64,000 nucleotides of DNA from contig JADJVS010000013.1 of NCBI GenBank assembly GCA_016710465.1, forward strand, positions 62,001 to 126,000, read 5' to 3'. Source of the DNA: Sulfuritalea sp. (GTDB taxonomy: Bacteria > Pseudomonadota > Gammaproteobacteria > Burkholderiales > Rhodocyclaceae). This document shows positions 8,353 through 18,612 of the stretch, in pieces. The notes below the pieces were generated by a model. That model worked only from the letters and a program-made list of their open reading frames with translations. It searched no databases and was not told where the DNA came from. Position 1 is the first letter of the stretch. The number at the start of each line of letters is the position of its first letter. A program made the position numbers and the translations under genes.

Positions 8353-9300
8353 CTACGGCGCGATGGTCGGGTAGATCCAACCGTCGCGCAGTTCGATCGA
8401 GCGCGAACGCAGGAGTTCGCCCAAGAGCCAGGAGGCGAAGTCGTCGTCGGAGAAACCCAGCATGCGCTGGTTGACGCGGTGGAAGAAGGGCACGCTTTTC
8501 AGGTAGGCGGGAAGCTCGTCTTCGCGCAGGCGCTGCAGGTCGAGCAGGTTGAAGGTGAAGCAGGCGCGCACGGCGTTGCGGCCGACGCGCGTCGGGTCGG
8601 CCTCGAAGGAATCGAGGCGACGAAACGCCCGCGCCAGCGCGCCGTCGAAATCGGCGAAGGCCGCGCCGTGACCGGGGATGACGACATCGACGCCGAGGCG
8701 GGCGATGGTTTCCAGGGTGCGGCGCGTGGCGGGCAGAGCGTCCGCCGCGCCCATGATCTCGCCGAAGATGATGCCGAAGCCATCCTGCCACAGCGCATCG
8801 CCCGAGATCAGGATGCGCCGCTCGGCACAGTGGTAGATCAGCGCCTCCATGTCGTGGCCGGGCGCGGCGAGGGCCTGCCAGACCAGGCCGCCCATTTCGA
8901 ACTCGCTGCCGGCCTCGATCACCGCGTCATGGGCGAAACGCTCGCCCTGCTGCTTCGCCTGGTCGAGCAACAGGGCCTCGGTGTCCCACTCGGCGACCAT
9001 GCGCTCGATGCCCGCCGGAATAACGATGCGGCAGCCGAACTCCGCCTGCAGCGCGGCATTGCCGCCGATGTGGTCGGAATGCGAGTGGGTGTTGATGATG
9101 CGGCCGAGTCCGGGCGATCCTCGGCGTGTTGCCAGCGCCGACTTAACCAATGCAACGGTCTGCGGCGCATGGCCGACATAGCCGGCGTCGACCAGGGTGG
9201 CCGACTCGCCCTCGAACAGCAGCACGTTGTTCGACGACAGCCAGCCGCGTTCGATGACCTGTATCGAATCCGGCAGGGCCGGTTGCGTGGCCTCAGTCAT
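8353..9300 (-). CDS. MBL-fold metallo-hydrolase
   Basis: 315-residue metallo-beta-lactamase-fold hydrolase. Metal-binding motif INTHSHSDHIGGN (HxHxDH) at about residues 75-87, downstream Asp in ILISGDALW and His in VVIPGHGAAF, plus a C-terminal helical extension. It is the last gene of the long liu cluster; its ATG overlaps the stop of the DUF1289 gene by 8 bp, so translation is coupled. In such a cluster a thioester or lactone hydrolase is plausible, but the substrate is not shown by the sequence. Confidence 0.85.
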   Translation of the reverse strand: MTEATQPALPDSIQVIERGWLSSNNVLLFEGESATLVDAGYVGHAPQTVALVKSALATRRGSPGLGRIINTHSHSDHIGGNAALQAEFGCRIVIPAGIERMVAEWDTEALLLDQAKQQGERFAHDAVIEAGSEFEMGGLVWQALAAPGHDMEALIYHCAERRILISGDALWQDGFGIIFGEIMGAADALPATRRTLETIARLGVDVVIPGHGAAFADFDGALARAFRRLDSFEADPTRVGRNAVRACFTFNLLDLQRLREDELPAYLKSVPFFHRVNQRMLGFSDDDFASWLLGELLRSRSIELRDGWIYPTIAP

Positions 9301-9508
9301 GACCGGTGCGACACCGGTCGCCGGGCGGTTCGTGGCGCTGCCTCCGGCTCGCCACGGCGGCGAGGATCAGGCGCTTGTGTTCGTCGCTGGCGCGACTCCA
9401 GGCGGCGATTTCCTCCAGGCTGCGCCAGCACCCCGCGCAATGGTCGCCCTCCATGCGGCAGATGTTCACGCAGGGCGAGGCCACGCCCGCGCCGGCGGCT
9501 GCCCTCAC
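9293..9508 (-). CDS. DUF1289 small cysteine-rich protein
   Basis: 71-residue protein with the DUF1289 pattern SPCVNICRMEGDHCAGCWRSLEEIAAWS: four conserved Cys that could bind a metal or Fe-S cluster. The start is GTG 9508, whose bases overlap the HMG-CoA lyase stop (GTGA), and its own stop overlaps the MBL gene start. Being locked between two enzymes in an overlapping chain argues that it is translated. The family function is unknown. Confidence 0.8.
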   Translation of the reverse strand: MRAAAGAGVASPCVNICRMEGDHCAGCWRSLEEIAAWSRASDEHKRLILAAVASRRQRHEPPGDRCRTGHD

Positions 9509-10431
9509 GCGGGCGTCGCCTCCCGTGCCTCGCGCTTCGCGAGCAGGGCGCGGGCGACGCGCGAGGCCGTCTCGCGCTTGAGCTTCTTCGAGATCCAGGC
9601 ACCCGTGTCGACCAGCGCGTCGAGGTCGATGCCGGTGTCGATGCCGAGGCCCTTGAGCAGCCAGACCACGTCTTCGGTGGCGACATTGCCCGAGGCGCCG
9701 GTCGCGTAAGGGCACCCACCGAGGCCGGCGACGGAACTGTCGAAGATGCCGATGCCCATCTGCAGCGCGGCGTAGATGTTGGCCGTCGCCATGCCATAGG
9801 TATCGTGAAAATGGCCGGCGATTTTTTTCAGCGGCACGCGGCGCGCGACGGCCTCGATCATGTCCTTGGTGCGCTCGGGTGTGCCGATGCCGATGGTATC
9901 GCCGAGGCTGACCTCGTAGCAGCCCATTTCGATCAGGGCGACCGCGACATCGGCGGCGGCCAGGGGCGTGATCTCGCCTTCATAGGGGCAGCCGAGCACG
10001 CAGGACACATAGCCGCGCACCTTGACGTCGGCCGCCTTCGCCGCCTCGACGATGGGGCGGAAGCGCTCCAGCGACTCGGCGATCGAGCAGTTGATGTTCT
10101 TTTGCGAGAAGGATTCGGAGGCCGCGCCGAACACCGCGACTTCCCGGGCACCGGCCGCCAGCGCCGCCTCGAAACCCTTCAGGTTGGGCGTCAGCACCGG
10201 GTAGGCGACATCGGGCAGCTTTTCGATGGCGGCAAAGAGCTCGGCATGGTCCGCCATCTGCGGCACCCACTTGGGCGAGACGAAGGCCGTGGCTTCGATG
10301 CTTTTCAGCCCCGCCTTGCCCAGGCGGTGGATCAGTTCAAGCTTGGTTTCCGTGGGAACCGGCTTCTTTTCGTTCTGCAGGCCGTCACGCGGGCCGACTT
10401 CGACGATGCGTACTTTGCTGGGGAGGGTCAT
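9505..10431 (-). CDS. liuE: Hydroxymethylglutaryl-CoA lyase
   Basis: 308-residue TIM-barrel enzyme that splits HMG-CoA into acetyl-CoA and acetoacetate, the last step of leucine/isovalerate degradation. Seen: VEVGPRDGLQNEKK at the N terminus (catalytic Arg-Asp), HFHDTYGMA (metal-binding His) and the signature GLGGCPYATGASGNVATED with catalytic Cys240. The length matches bacterial HMG-CoA lyases. It begins 12 bp after the biotin-carboxylase subunit stop and overlaps the DUF1289 gene, so it is within the liu transcript. Confidence 0.95.
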   Translation of the reverse strand: MTLPSKVRIVEVGPRDGLQNEKKPVPTETKLELIHRLGKAGLKSIEATAFVSPKWVPQMADHAELFAAIEKLPDVAYPVLTPNLKGFEAALAAGAREVAVFGAASESFSQKNINCSIAESLERFRPIVEAAKAADVKVRGYVSCVLGCPYEGEITPLAAADVAVALIEMGCYEVSLGDTIGIGTPERTKDMIEAVARRVPLKKIAGHFHDTYGMATANIYAALQMGIGIFDSSVAGLGGCPYATGASGNVATEDVVWLLKGLGIDTGIDLDALVDTGAWISKKLKRETASRVARALLAKREAREATPA

Positions 10432-10443
10432 GCGGGTTCGCGG

Positions 10444-12447
<2,004 letters not shown>

Positions 12448-12451
12448 GGTG

Positions 12452-13243
12452 TCAGCCCTGGGCGATCCAGTTGGGTTTGCGTTTCTCGAGGAAGGCGGTC
12501 ATGCCTTCGCGGCCCTCCTCGCTGGCGCGCAGGCGGGTGATGCGCCGCGCCGTGTCCTCGACGATCTCGTCGGAGAGCGGTTTCCAGGCCACGGCGGAAA
12601 TCAGTTGCTTGCATTCGGCCAGCGCGCGCGGTCCGTTCTTCAGCAGGGCGTCGATGATCTCGCCCAGCGCCTCGTCGAGCGCGGTTTCGTCGGTCACCAT
12701 TTCGTGCAGCAGGCCGATGCGGTAGGCCTCGGCGGCGGAGAAGCGCTCGGCGGTGAGCATGTAGCGGCGTGCATAGCGCTCGCCGATGGCCGCGATCACA
12801 TGCGGGCTGATCACCGCAGGGATGATGCCGAGCTTGACTTCGGTCAGCGAGAACTGCGCATCGAAGGTGGCGATGGCGATGTCGCAGCAGGCGACCAGGC
12901 CGACGCCGCCGCCGTAGGCCGGGCCTTGCACGCGGGCGATGGTCGGCTTCGGGCACTGCGCCAGGCGGCGCAGCATGCCGGCGAGCGCGCGCGAGTCGCG
13001 CAGGTTCTCGTCCTCGCCGTAGCCGGCGGCGCGCTTCATCCAGTTGAGATCGGCACCGGCACAAAAGCTTTTGCCGGTACTCGAAATCACCAGCACGCGC
13101 ACGGCCGGATCGTCGGCCATGCTGTCGATGGCATGGGAGAGTTCGGCGATCAGGGCGTCATCGAAGGCGTTGTGTCGCTCCGGCCGGTTGAGGGTGATGA
13201 TGCCGACGCCGAGGTCGATTTCGGTAACGATGTTGGTGTACAT
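12452..13243 (-). CDS. liuC: Methylglutaconyl-CoA hydratase (crotonase fold)
   Basis: 263-residue enoyl-CoA hydratase/isomerase family enzyme. In this position, between the two carboxylase subunits, it is the 3-methylglutaconyl-CoA hydratase that makes HMG-CoA. Seen: LNRPERHNAFDDAL, the CoA/oxyanion segment SFCAGADLNWMKR, and PAYGGGVGLVACCDIAIA. I chose ATG 13243 (MYTNIVTEID) over an upstream start because GGAGG lies just before it and the extra 19 residues look non-coding. Confidence 0.9.
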   Translation of the reverse strand: MYTNIVTEIDLGVGIITLNRPERHNAFDDALIAELSHAIDSMADDPAVRVLVISSTGKSFCAGADLNWMKRAAGYGEDENLRDSRALAGMLRRLAQCPKPTIARVQGPAYGGGVGLVACCDIAIATFDAQFSLTEVKLGIIPAVISPHVIAAIGERYARRYMLTAERFSAAEAYRIGLLHEMVTDETALDEALGEIIDALLKNGPRALAECKQLISAVAWKPLSDEIVEDTARRITRLRASEEGREGMTAFLEKRKPNWIAQG

Positions 13244-13319
13244 GTCGCCTCCGCTGGGCCGCCCCGAGGAGGCAGCGTTGCTTTCGAATGGAGCACACAT
13301 CGTGTGCGAACCGTGGTCA

Positions 13320-13340
13320 CCCCCTTCCTCGGGAAGGGGG
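13320..13340. terminator. GC-rich hairpin between liuB and liuC
   Basis: CCCCCTTCC (13320-13328) and GGAAGGGGG (13332-13340) form a perfect 9-bp stem with a three-base loop in the 115-bp gap between liuB and liuC. There is no T-run, so on the minus-strand transcript it is more likely an attenuating or RNA-stability element than a full terminator. Confidence 0.5.
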
Positions 13341-13358
13341 CTTGGGGGTAGGTACTCA

Positions 13359-14966
13359 TTACATGCGGAAGACGCCGAACTTGGTCGGCAGGATGGGCGC
13401 GTTCAATGAGGCCGAGATGCCCAGCCCCAGCGTGCGCCGGGTCTGCACCGGGTCGACGATGCCGTCGTCCCACAGCCGCGCCGTGGCGTAATAGGGGTGG
13501 CCCTGGGTTTCGTACTGGGCGCGGATCGGCGCCTTGAAGGCTTCCTCGTCGTCCTTGGGCCAGGTCTTGCCGGCGGCTTCCATGCCGTCGCGCTTGATCG
13601 TCGACAGCACCGAGGCGGCTTGCTCGCCGCCCATCACCGAGACCCGCGCATTGGGCCAGATCCACAGCAGGCGCGGGCTGTAGGCGCGGCCGCACATGCC
13701 GTAGTTGCCGGCGCCGAAGCTGCCGCCGATGATCATGGTGAACTTGGGCACCTGGGCCGTCGCCACCGCGGTGACCATCTTCGCGCCATCCTTGGCAATG
13801 CCGGCGTTCTCGTACTTGCGCCCGACCATGAAGCCGGTGATGTTCTGCAGGAACAGCAGCGGAATGCCGCGCTGGGCGCAGAGCTCGATGAAGTGCGCGC
13901 CCTTCTGCGCCGATTCGCCGAAGAGGATGCCGTTGTTGGCGACGATGCCGATTGGATAGCCGTGGATGCGGGCGAAGCCGGTGACCAGGGTGGTGCCGTA
14001 GCGCGACTTGAACTCGTCGAGGCGCGAACCGTCGACCACGCGGGCGATCACCTCGCGCACGTCGTAGGGCTTGCGCGGATCGGCGGGGATGATGCCCATC
14101 AGCTCGGCGGGATCGTAAAGCGGCTCTTCCGGCGTCGCCAGGTCGAGCGACATCGGCTTCTTCCAGTTGAGGTTGCCGACCACGCGGCGGGCGATGGACA
14201 GCGCGTGGTGGTCGTTCTCCGCAAGATGGTCGCAGACACCGGAGATGCGCGTATGCACGTCGCCGCCGCCGAGGTCTTCGGCACTCACCACTTCGCCCGT
14301 CGCGGCCTTCACCAGCGGCGGGCCGCCGAGGAAGATGGTGCCCTGGTTTTTGACAATGATGGACTCGTCGGACATTGCCGGCACGTAGGCGCCGCCGGCG
14401 GTGCAGGAGCCCATGACGACGCCGATCTGCGGGATGCCGGCGGCCGACATGTTGGCCTGGTTATAGAAGATGCGGCCGAAGTGGTCGCGGTCGGGGAAGA
14501 CCTCGTCCTGGGTCGGCAGGTTGGCGCCGCCGGAATCGACGAGATATATGCAGGGCAGGCGGTTCTGCGCCGCGATCTCCTGCGCGCGCAGGTGCTTCTT
14601 CACCGTGATCGGGAAATAGGAGCCGCCCTTCACGGTGGCGTCATTGGCGACGATCATGCACTCGACGCCTTGCACGCGGCCGATGCCGGTGACCACGCCG
14701 CCCGAGGCGACCTCGTTGTTGAACAGGTTCCAGCCGGCCATGGCCGAGAGTTCGAGGAAGGGCGCGCCCGGATCGAGCAGGCCGTTGATGCGCTCGCGCG
14801 GCAAGAGCTTGCCGCGCGCGACATGCTTCTTGCGATGCTCCTCGGGCCCACCCTGCGAGACCAGCGCGGTCTTCTCGCGCAAGTCGTCAACCAGGGACTG
14901 CATCGCCGCGACGTTGGCCTTGTACTCGTCGCTGCGGGTGTTCAGCGATGACTTGATGATCGACAC
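13359..14966 (-). CDS. liuB: Methylcrotonyl-CoA carboxylase, carboxyltransferase subunit
   Basis: 535-residue carboxyltransferase beta subunit that moves CO2 from biotin of LiuD onto 3-methylcrotonyl-CoA. Seen: two crotonase-like halves with GSCTAGGAYVPAMSDE and IIGGSFGAGNYGMCGRAY, acyl-CoA and carboxybiotin loops typical of MCC/PCC beta subunits. The start is GTG 14966, with AGGAGG upstream; this G is shared with the TAG stop of the DsbA-like gene. The same frame stays open upstream, but that portion is the other gene read out of frame. Full length for the family. Confidence 0.94.
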   Translation of the reverse strand: MSIIKSSLNTRSDEYKANVAAMQSLVDDLREKTALVSQGGPEEHRKKHVARGKLLPRERINGLLDPGAPFLELSAMAGWNLFNNEVASGGVVTGIGRVQGVECMIVANDATVKGGSYFPITVKKHLRAQEIAAQNRLPCIYLVDSGGANLPTQDEVFPDRDHFGRIFYNQANMSAAGIPQIGVVMGSCTAGGAYVPAMSDESIIVKNQGTIFLGGPPLVKAATGEVVSAEDLGGGDVHTRISGVCDHLAENDHHALSIARRVVGNLNWKKPMSLDLATPEEPLYDPAELMGIIPADPRKPYDVREVIARVVDGSRLDEFKSRYGTTLVTGFARIHGYPIGIVANNGILFGESAQKGAHFIELCAQRGIPLLFLQNITGFMVGRKYENAGIAKDGAKMVTAVATAQVPKFTMIIGGSFGAGNYGMCGRAYSPRLLWIWPNARVSVMGGEQAASVLSTIKRDGMEAAGKTWPKDDEEAFKAPIRAQYETQGHPYYATARLWDDGIVDPVQTRRTLGLGISASLNAPILPTKFGVFRM

Positions 14967-15568
14967 TAGAAACCTCCTGTCTGCAACCACTTCTCGATCT
15001 GCGGCAGTCGGTCGGCGCCCCAGAAGGGCTCGCCGTCGACCATGAAGTAAGGCGCGCCGAACATTCCCTGGGCGATCGCCGAATCGGTCTCCTGCTTTAC
15101 GCGTTCCTTGATCTCGGGCGTCGCGATCGCCGTCTCGCAGGCGCCGACTTCCAGACCCAGCGCGCCTGCAATCGCGAGCACCACCGGCGTTTCGCTGATG
15201 TCGCGCCCATCCATCCAGTAGGCACGGAACACGGCGTGGGCAAATTCGCGCGCCCTGGCGCAATCCTGACCGTGCAGCCAGTAATAGGCGCGGGCGGCGG
15301 CGAGGCTGGACAGCGGAAACTTCGGCGGGAATTTGTAGGGGATGCCCATGAAGCGCGCCGAGCGGTCGAAGTCGCGCTTGCTGTATTCGCCCTTGAGCGG
15401 GATCGTCACCAGCAGCGGCATGCCCGAGGCCTTGAAGGCCGCGCCGAGCATCACCGGCCGCCACTTCACGCGGCGATCGTACTTCGCCGCGAGCTCGTCG
15501 ATGCGCTCGCTGGCGAGGTAGGAATAGGGCGAGCTGAAGTCAAAATAGAACGTGATCGGCTCGCTCAT
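14966..15568 (-). CDS. DsbA-fold protein, 2-hydroxychromene-2-carboxylate isomerase family
   Basis: 200-residue thioredoxin/DsbA-fold protein of the HCCA isomerase (kappa GST) family. Seen: YFDFSSPYSYLASERIDELA at the N terminus (the S-S-P-Y motif replaces the CxxC of true DsbA) and GMFGAPYFMVDGEPFWGADRLPQIEKWL at the C terminus. These enzymes use glutathione; the natural substrate here is unknown. It is directly coupled to liuB (stop and start share a base), so it is expressed with leucine degradation, although it is not one of the classical liu enzymes. Confidence 0.85.
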   Translation of the reverse strand: MSEPITFYFDFSSPYSYLASERIDELAAKYDRRVKWRPVMLGAAFKASGMPLLVTIPLKGEYSKRDFDRSARFMGIPYKFPPKFPLSSLAAARAYYWLHGQDCARAREFAHAVFRAYWMDGRDISETPVVLAIAGALGLEVGACETAIATPEIKERVKQETDSAIAQGMFGAPYFMVDGEPFWGADRLPQIEKWLQTGGF

Positions 15569-15587
15569 GCTTGCTTCTCCGAAATCA

Positions 15588-15950
15588 TCAATGCACCTTC
15601 AACCCGCATCCGAACTCCTGCGCCACCTGCTGCAGGGCCCTGTCCAGCGTCCACAATTGCAGGCGGTCGATCAGCGCGGCGGCGAGCAGATGGCTGTCGA
15701 CATAGCCGAGGCCGCGGCCGGCCAGATTGCGCTCGGCGATCAGGTGCATCACTTCGTCGTGGCTGGCGCAGTGGCAGCGACGCATCTGGCTGAACATTGC
15801 GAGCTTGGCCTGGCTGAGGCCTCCCAGCGCCATTTCGCCGACCACATAATCGTGCATCACGACGTCGCCCAGATTCAGGGGATCGAGGATGAGAGCATTC
15901 TTGTGGCGCAGATAGTCCACCCATACCGAAGTGTCGGCAAGAACTCTCAT
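15588..15950 (-). CDS. vapC: PIN-domain toxin VapC
   Basis: 120-residue VapC-type RNase. PIN acidic residues are seen in MRVLADTSVWVDYLR (Asp6 and Asp12 region), YVVGEMALGGL (Glu), GLGYVDSHLLAAAL (Asp) and LWTLDRALQQVA (Asp). The gene overlaps vapB by 4 bp, the usual vapBC layout. The pair lies inside the liu cluster, between an acyl-CoA dehydrogenase and the DsbA-like gene, and on the same strand, which is an uncommon site. Confidence 0.9.
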   Translation of the reverse strand: MRVLADTSVWVDYLRHKNALILDPLNLGDVVMHDYVVGEMALGGLSQAKLAMFSQMRRCHCASHDEVMHLIAERNLAGRGLGYVDSHLLAAALIDRLQLWTLDRALQQVAQEFGCGLKVH

Positions 15951-16201
15951 GACTTCGCCTTCGAACGCTTTTTGGCCCGGTAGGGTGTCGCCGCCGGCTC
16001 GGATACGAAATGGGGTGGCCGGCGCCGTGGCGATGCAAGGACATCAGGCTCGGTACCGGCGAGCAATGCCAGCCGCTGCGAAGCGAGACGATGCCGCATT
16101 TCCAGCAATGCTTCGCGCAGAAGTTGCGAGCGGTCGCGTATGCCGCTCAACTGTTCGACATCGGCCAGCAAATCATCATCGAGGGTGACAGTGGTTCTCA
16201 T
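15947..16201 (-). CDS. vapB: Ribbon-helix-helix antitoxin VapB
   Basis: 84-residue antitoxin. The N terminus MRTTVTLDDDLLADVEQLSGIRDRSQLLREALLEM is a canonical ribbon-helix-helix DNA-binding unit, followed by a basic, flexible C terminus that would bind VapC. A nested palindrome lies 24-63 bp upstream of the start, matching the autoregulated operator expected for this family. The 4-bp overlap with vapC supports coupled translation. Confidence 0.88.
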   Translation of the reverse strand: MRTTVTLDDDLLADVEQLSGIRDRSQLLREALLEMRHRLASQRLALLAGTEPDVLASPRRRPPHFVSEPAATPYRAKKRSKAKS

Positions 16202-16224
16202 CAGAGTCTCCAGGGCGCCATGAA

Positions 16225-16264
16225 TGCATCAAATATAGCATCAAATGATGCGCTTCATGATGCA
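16225..16264. promoter_or_regulatory. Nested palindromic operator of vapBC
   Basis: Four half-sites are arranged symmetrically around one centre (16244.5): GCATCA at 16226-16231 and 16238-16243, TGATGC at 16246-16251 and 16258-16263. The half-sites on each side are 12 bp apart, about one helical turn, as expected for cooperative binding of two ribbon-helix-helix dimers. The site covers the stop codon of the upstream acyl-CoA dehydrogenase gene (16255-16257). Confidence 0.75.
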
Positions 16265-17394
16265 CCGTCCAGCGACCTTCCTATCACCAGGCGCTGGATG
16301 TCCGAGGCGCCTTCGTAGATCTGGCAAACGCGTACGTCGCGGTAGATGCGCTCGACCGGGAAGTCGCTGACATAGCCGTAGCCGCCGTGGATCTGGATGG
16401 CGTCGGAGCAGACCTTCTCGGCCATCTCGGAAGCGAACAGCTTGGCCATCGAGGCTTCCTTCAAGCAGGGCCGGCCGGCATCGCGCAGGGCGGCGGCGTG
16501 ATGCACCATCTGCCGCGCGACTTCAATCTGGGTCGCCATGTCGGCCAGCCGGAAATTCACGGCCTGGTGCTCGAAGATCGGCTTGCCGAAACTCTCGCGT
16601 TCGTGGGCGTAATGCAGCGCCGCCTCGAATGCGGCACGGGCCATGCCCACCGCCTGTGCCGAGATGCCGATGCGGCCGCCTTCGAGGTTGGACAAGGCGA
16701 TGCGGTAACCCTGGCCTTCGCCGCCGAGCAGATTTTCGGCGGGGATGCGGCAATTCTCGAACAGGATCTGCGCCGTGTCCGACGCATGCTGGCCGAGTTT
16801 TTCCTCGACGCGGGCGACGACGTAGCCGGGCGTATCGGCTGGGACGATGAAAGCCGAGATGCCCTTCTTGCCGGCGCCCGGATCGGTGACGGCGAAGACC
16901 ACCGCAACCTGGGCATTCTTGCCGGTGGTGATGAACTGCTTGACGCCATTGAGCACCCAGTGTTCGCCGTCGCGGACTGCCTTGGTGCGGATCGCCGCCG
17001 CGTCGGAGCCGACATGCGGCTCGGTCAGGCAGAAGCAACCGAGCCACTCGCCGCTGGCCAGTTTCCTCAGGTACTTCTCCTTCTGCGCATCCGTGCCGAA
17101 AGCATTGATCGGGCCGCAAACCACGGAGTTCTGCACGCTGATGATGGTCGAGGTGGCGCCATCGCCGGCGGCGATTTCCTCCAACGCGAGCGCCAGCGAA
17201 ACGTAGTCCAGCCCCGCGCCGCCCCATTCCTCGGGCACCACCATGCCGCAAACGCCGAGCTCGCCCAGCGCGCGCAGTTCCTCGCGCGGGAAGTGCGAAG
17301 TGCGGTCCCACTCGGCGGCCTTGGGCGCGAGCTGTTCACGCGCGAAGTCGCGCAGCATATCGCGGATCTGTTCCTGTTCCGGGCTCAGTACCAT
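16255..17394 (-). CDS. Acyl-CoA dehydrogenase
   Basis: 379-residue FAD-dependent acyl-CoA dehydrogenase. Seen: FCLTEPHVGSDAAAIRTKA (FAD/substrate region), the helical C-terminal domain and the catalytic base Glu361 in QIYEGASDIQRLVIGRSL, the position used by short/medium-chain enzymes and not the one used by isovaleryl-CoA dehydrogenase. A short-chain or branched-chain substrate such as butyryl- or 2-methylbutyryl-CoA fits the cluster. The start is ATG 17394 with GGAG at 9 nt. A long inverted-repeat island separates it from the hydratase gene upstream. Confidence 0.92.
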   Translation of the reverse strand: MVLSPEQEQIRDMLRDFAREQLAPKAAEWDRTSHFPREELRALGELGVCGMVVPEEWGGAGLDYVSLALALEEIAAGDGATSTIISVQNSVVCGPINAFGTDAQKEKYLRKLASGEWLGCFCLTEPHVGSDAAAIRTKAVRDGEHWVLNGVKQFITTGKNAQVAVVFAVTDPGAGKKGISAFIVPADTPGYVVARVEEKLGQHASDTAQILFENCRIPAENLLGGEGQGYRIALSNLEGGRIGISAQAVGMARAAFEAALHYAHERESFGKPIFEHQAVNFRLADMATQIEVARQMVHHAAALRDAGRPCLKEASMAKLFASEMAEKVCSDAIQIHGGYGYVSDFPVERIYRDVRVCQIYEGASDIQRLVIGRSLDGAS

Positions 17395-17457
17395 CTCAGT
17401 TGCTCCATGACGCCTGCGTCTTCCGCGACGCATGAAACGGGGGTGTCGTGGCGCGCG

Positions 17458-17735
17458 CCAAGGATGGCGAGTATCCGACTCCCTGCATGTCCTCCGGGCC
17501 GAAAAAGCACCGGCCCTCCTCCTTTACTTCCGGGAGTCGGATACCCGCCATCCTTGGCTGGATACGCCAGTGGTTTGGGCCGGCCAAACACCCACGGCGG
17601 CACCGGATCGGGCCGGTGGGGCGCTCTGCTCCGCGTAAGTAAAGGAGGAGGAGCCGGCCGCAGGCCGGCGACGGGGGACATGGAGCGGAGCAGAGCGCCC
17701 CGGCGGCCCGATCGCCACCCACCGCAAATGAGTGA
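17458..17735. repeat. Island of interleaved long inverted repeats
   Basis: The 353-bp gap holds at least three inverted pairs. Arms 17458-17483 and 17532-17557 (26 nt, one mismatch) start CCAAGGATGG. Arms 17618-17634 and 17685-17701 (17 nt, perfect, GGGGCGCTCTGCTCCGC) extend imperfectly outward to about 30 nt. CCGGCCCTCCTCCTTTACTT near 17510-17529 pairs with its near complement at about 17637-17657. No protein-like frame is evident. It may be a non-autonomous mobile repeat or a strong RNA structure within the liu transcript. Confidence 0.75.
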
Positions 17736-17747
17736 GTCTGTTTCATC

Positions 17748-18605
17748 TTAGTAACCCTTGTATGACTTGCTGCCGGGAATCGGCTCACCCGAGTCGCGCA
17801 GGCGTACGGCTTCCTTGTAGCCCTTTTCCTCGGCGTAATGCTTGAACCACTGGCCTTCGGGCGAGTGGCGGGTGATGCCGTCGAACAGCGTGGCGATCAT
17901 CTGGGTATTGGCGAGGCCCATGTTGTCGTAGGCCTGGTTGATCATCAGCTTCTGCATCATCAACTGGTTCTTCGGCACGCCAGCCATGCGGTTGGCCAGC
18001 TTCAGCACCGCGCCGTCCAGTTCCGCCTCGGGCACGGCATCGATGACGAGCCCCCAATCCTTCGCGGTTTTGCCATCGATGGTGTCGCCGGTGAGCAGCA
18101 TGCGTTTGGCCTTTTCCGCGCCGAGGCGATAGACCCACATCGCGGTGGTCGGGCAGCCCCAGACCCGCGCCGGCATGTAGCCGATCTGCGCGTCCTCGGC
18201 CATCACCACCAGGTCGCAGCACAGCGCGATGTCGCTGCCGCCGGCCACGGCGAAGCCCTGCACCTTGCAGATGGTCGGCTTGTGGCTGCGCCAGAGGCTG
18301 AAGAAGTCGTCGGTGAAGCCTTTCATGGCGCGGTAATCGACCATTGGGTCCCACGGCATGGACTGCGTGCAGGGCGTATCGACGTCTGCCTCGGCAAAGT
18401 CCTTCAGGTCGTAGCCGGAACAGAAGGCGCGCCCCGCGCCCTGTAGGATGATGACGTGGATGTCGTCATCCGCATTCGCCCGCTCCACCGCCAGCCGGAT
18501 CTCGCGCGGCATCGCCGGCACGATGGCATTGAGCCGCTCGGGGCGATTCAGCGTGATGCGCGCGATGCGCCCCTCGGTCGTGTAGGTGAGGGTCTGCAGG
18601 GTCAT
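17748..18605 (-). CDS. Enoyl-CoA hydratase/isomerase family protein
   Basis: 285-residue crotonase-fold enzyme. Seen: LNRPERLNAIVPAMPREI, the oxyanion/CoA loop AFCSGYDLKDFAEADVD and FAVAGGSDIALCCDLVV. The second catalytic region lacks the classical Glu pair of ECHS1 (it reads ...MPARVWGCPTTAMW), so the exact reaction is open. It starts 7 bp after the thiolase stop with ATG 18605, and it is part of the liu/acyl-CoA transcript. Hydration of a 2-enoyl-CoA intermediate of branched-chain or short-chain oxidation is the likely role. Confidence 0.87.
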   Translation of the reverse strand: MTLQTLTYTTEGRIARITLNRPERLNAIVPAMPREIRLAVERANADDDIHVIILQGAGRAFCSGYDLKDFAEADVDTPCTQSMPWDPMVDYRAMKGFTDDFFSLWRSHKPTICKVQGFAVAGGSDIALCCDLVVMAEDAQIGYMPARVWGCPTTAMWVYRLGAEKAKRMLLTGDTIDGKTAKDWGLVIDAVPEAELDGAVLKLANRMAGVPKNQLMMQKLMINQAYDNMGLANTQMIATLFDGITRHSPEGQWFKHYAEEKGYKEAVRLRDSGEPIPGSKSYKGY

Positions 18606-18612
18606 GGCCGTG

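Noticed and set aside
13359..15464. A 701-residue fusion of the DsbA-like protein and LiuB
   Set aside because: The first 166 residues are the DsbA-like gene read in the wrong frame; LiuB has its own GTG start and AGGAGG at 14966.
17432..17740. Several 60-130 codon frames in the inverted-repeat island
   Set aside because: They arise on both strands from the same repeats and have no start signals or protein-like composition.
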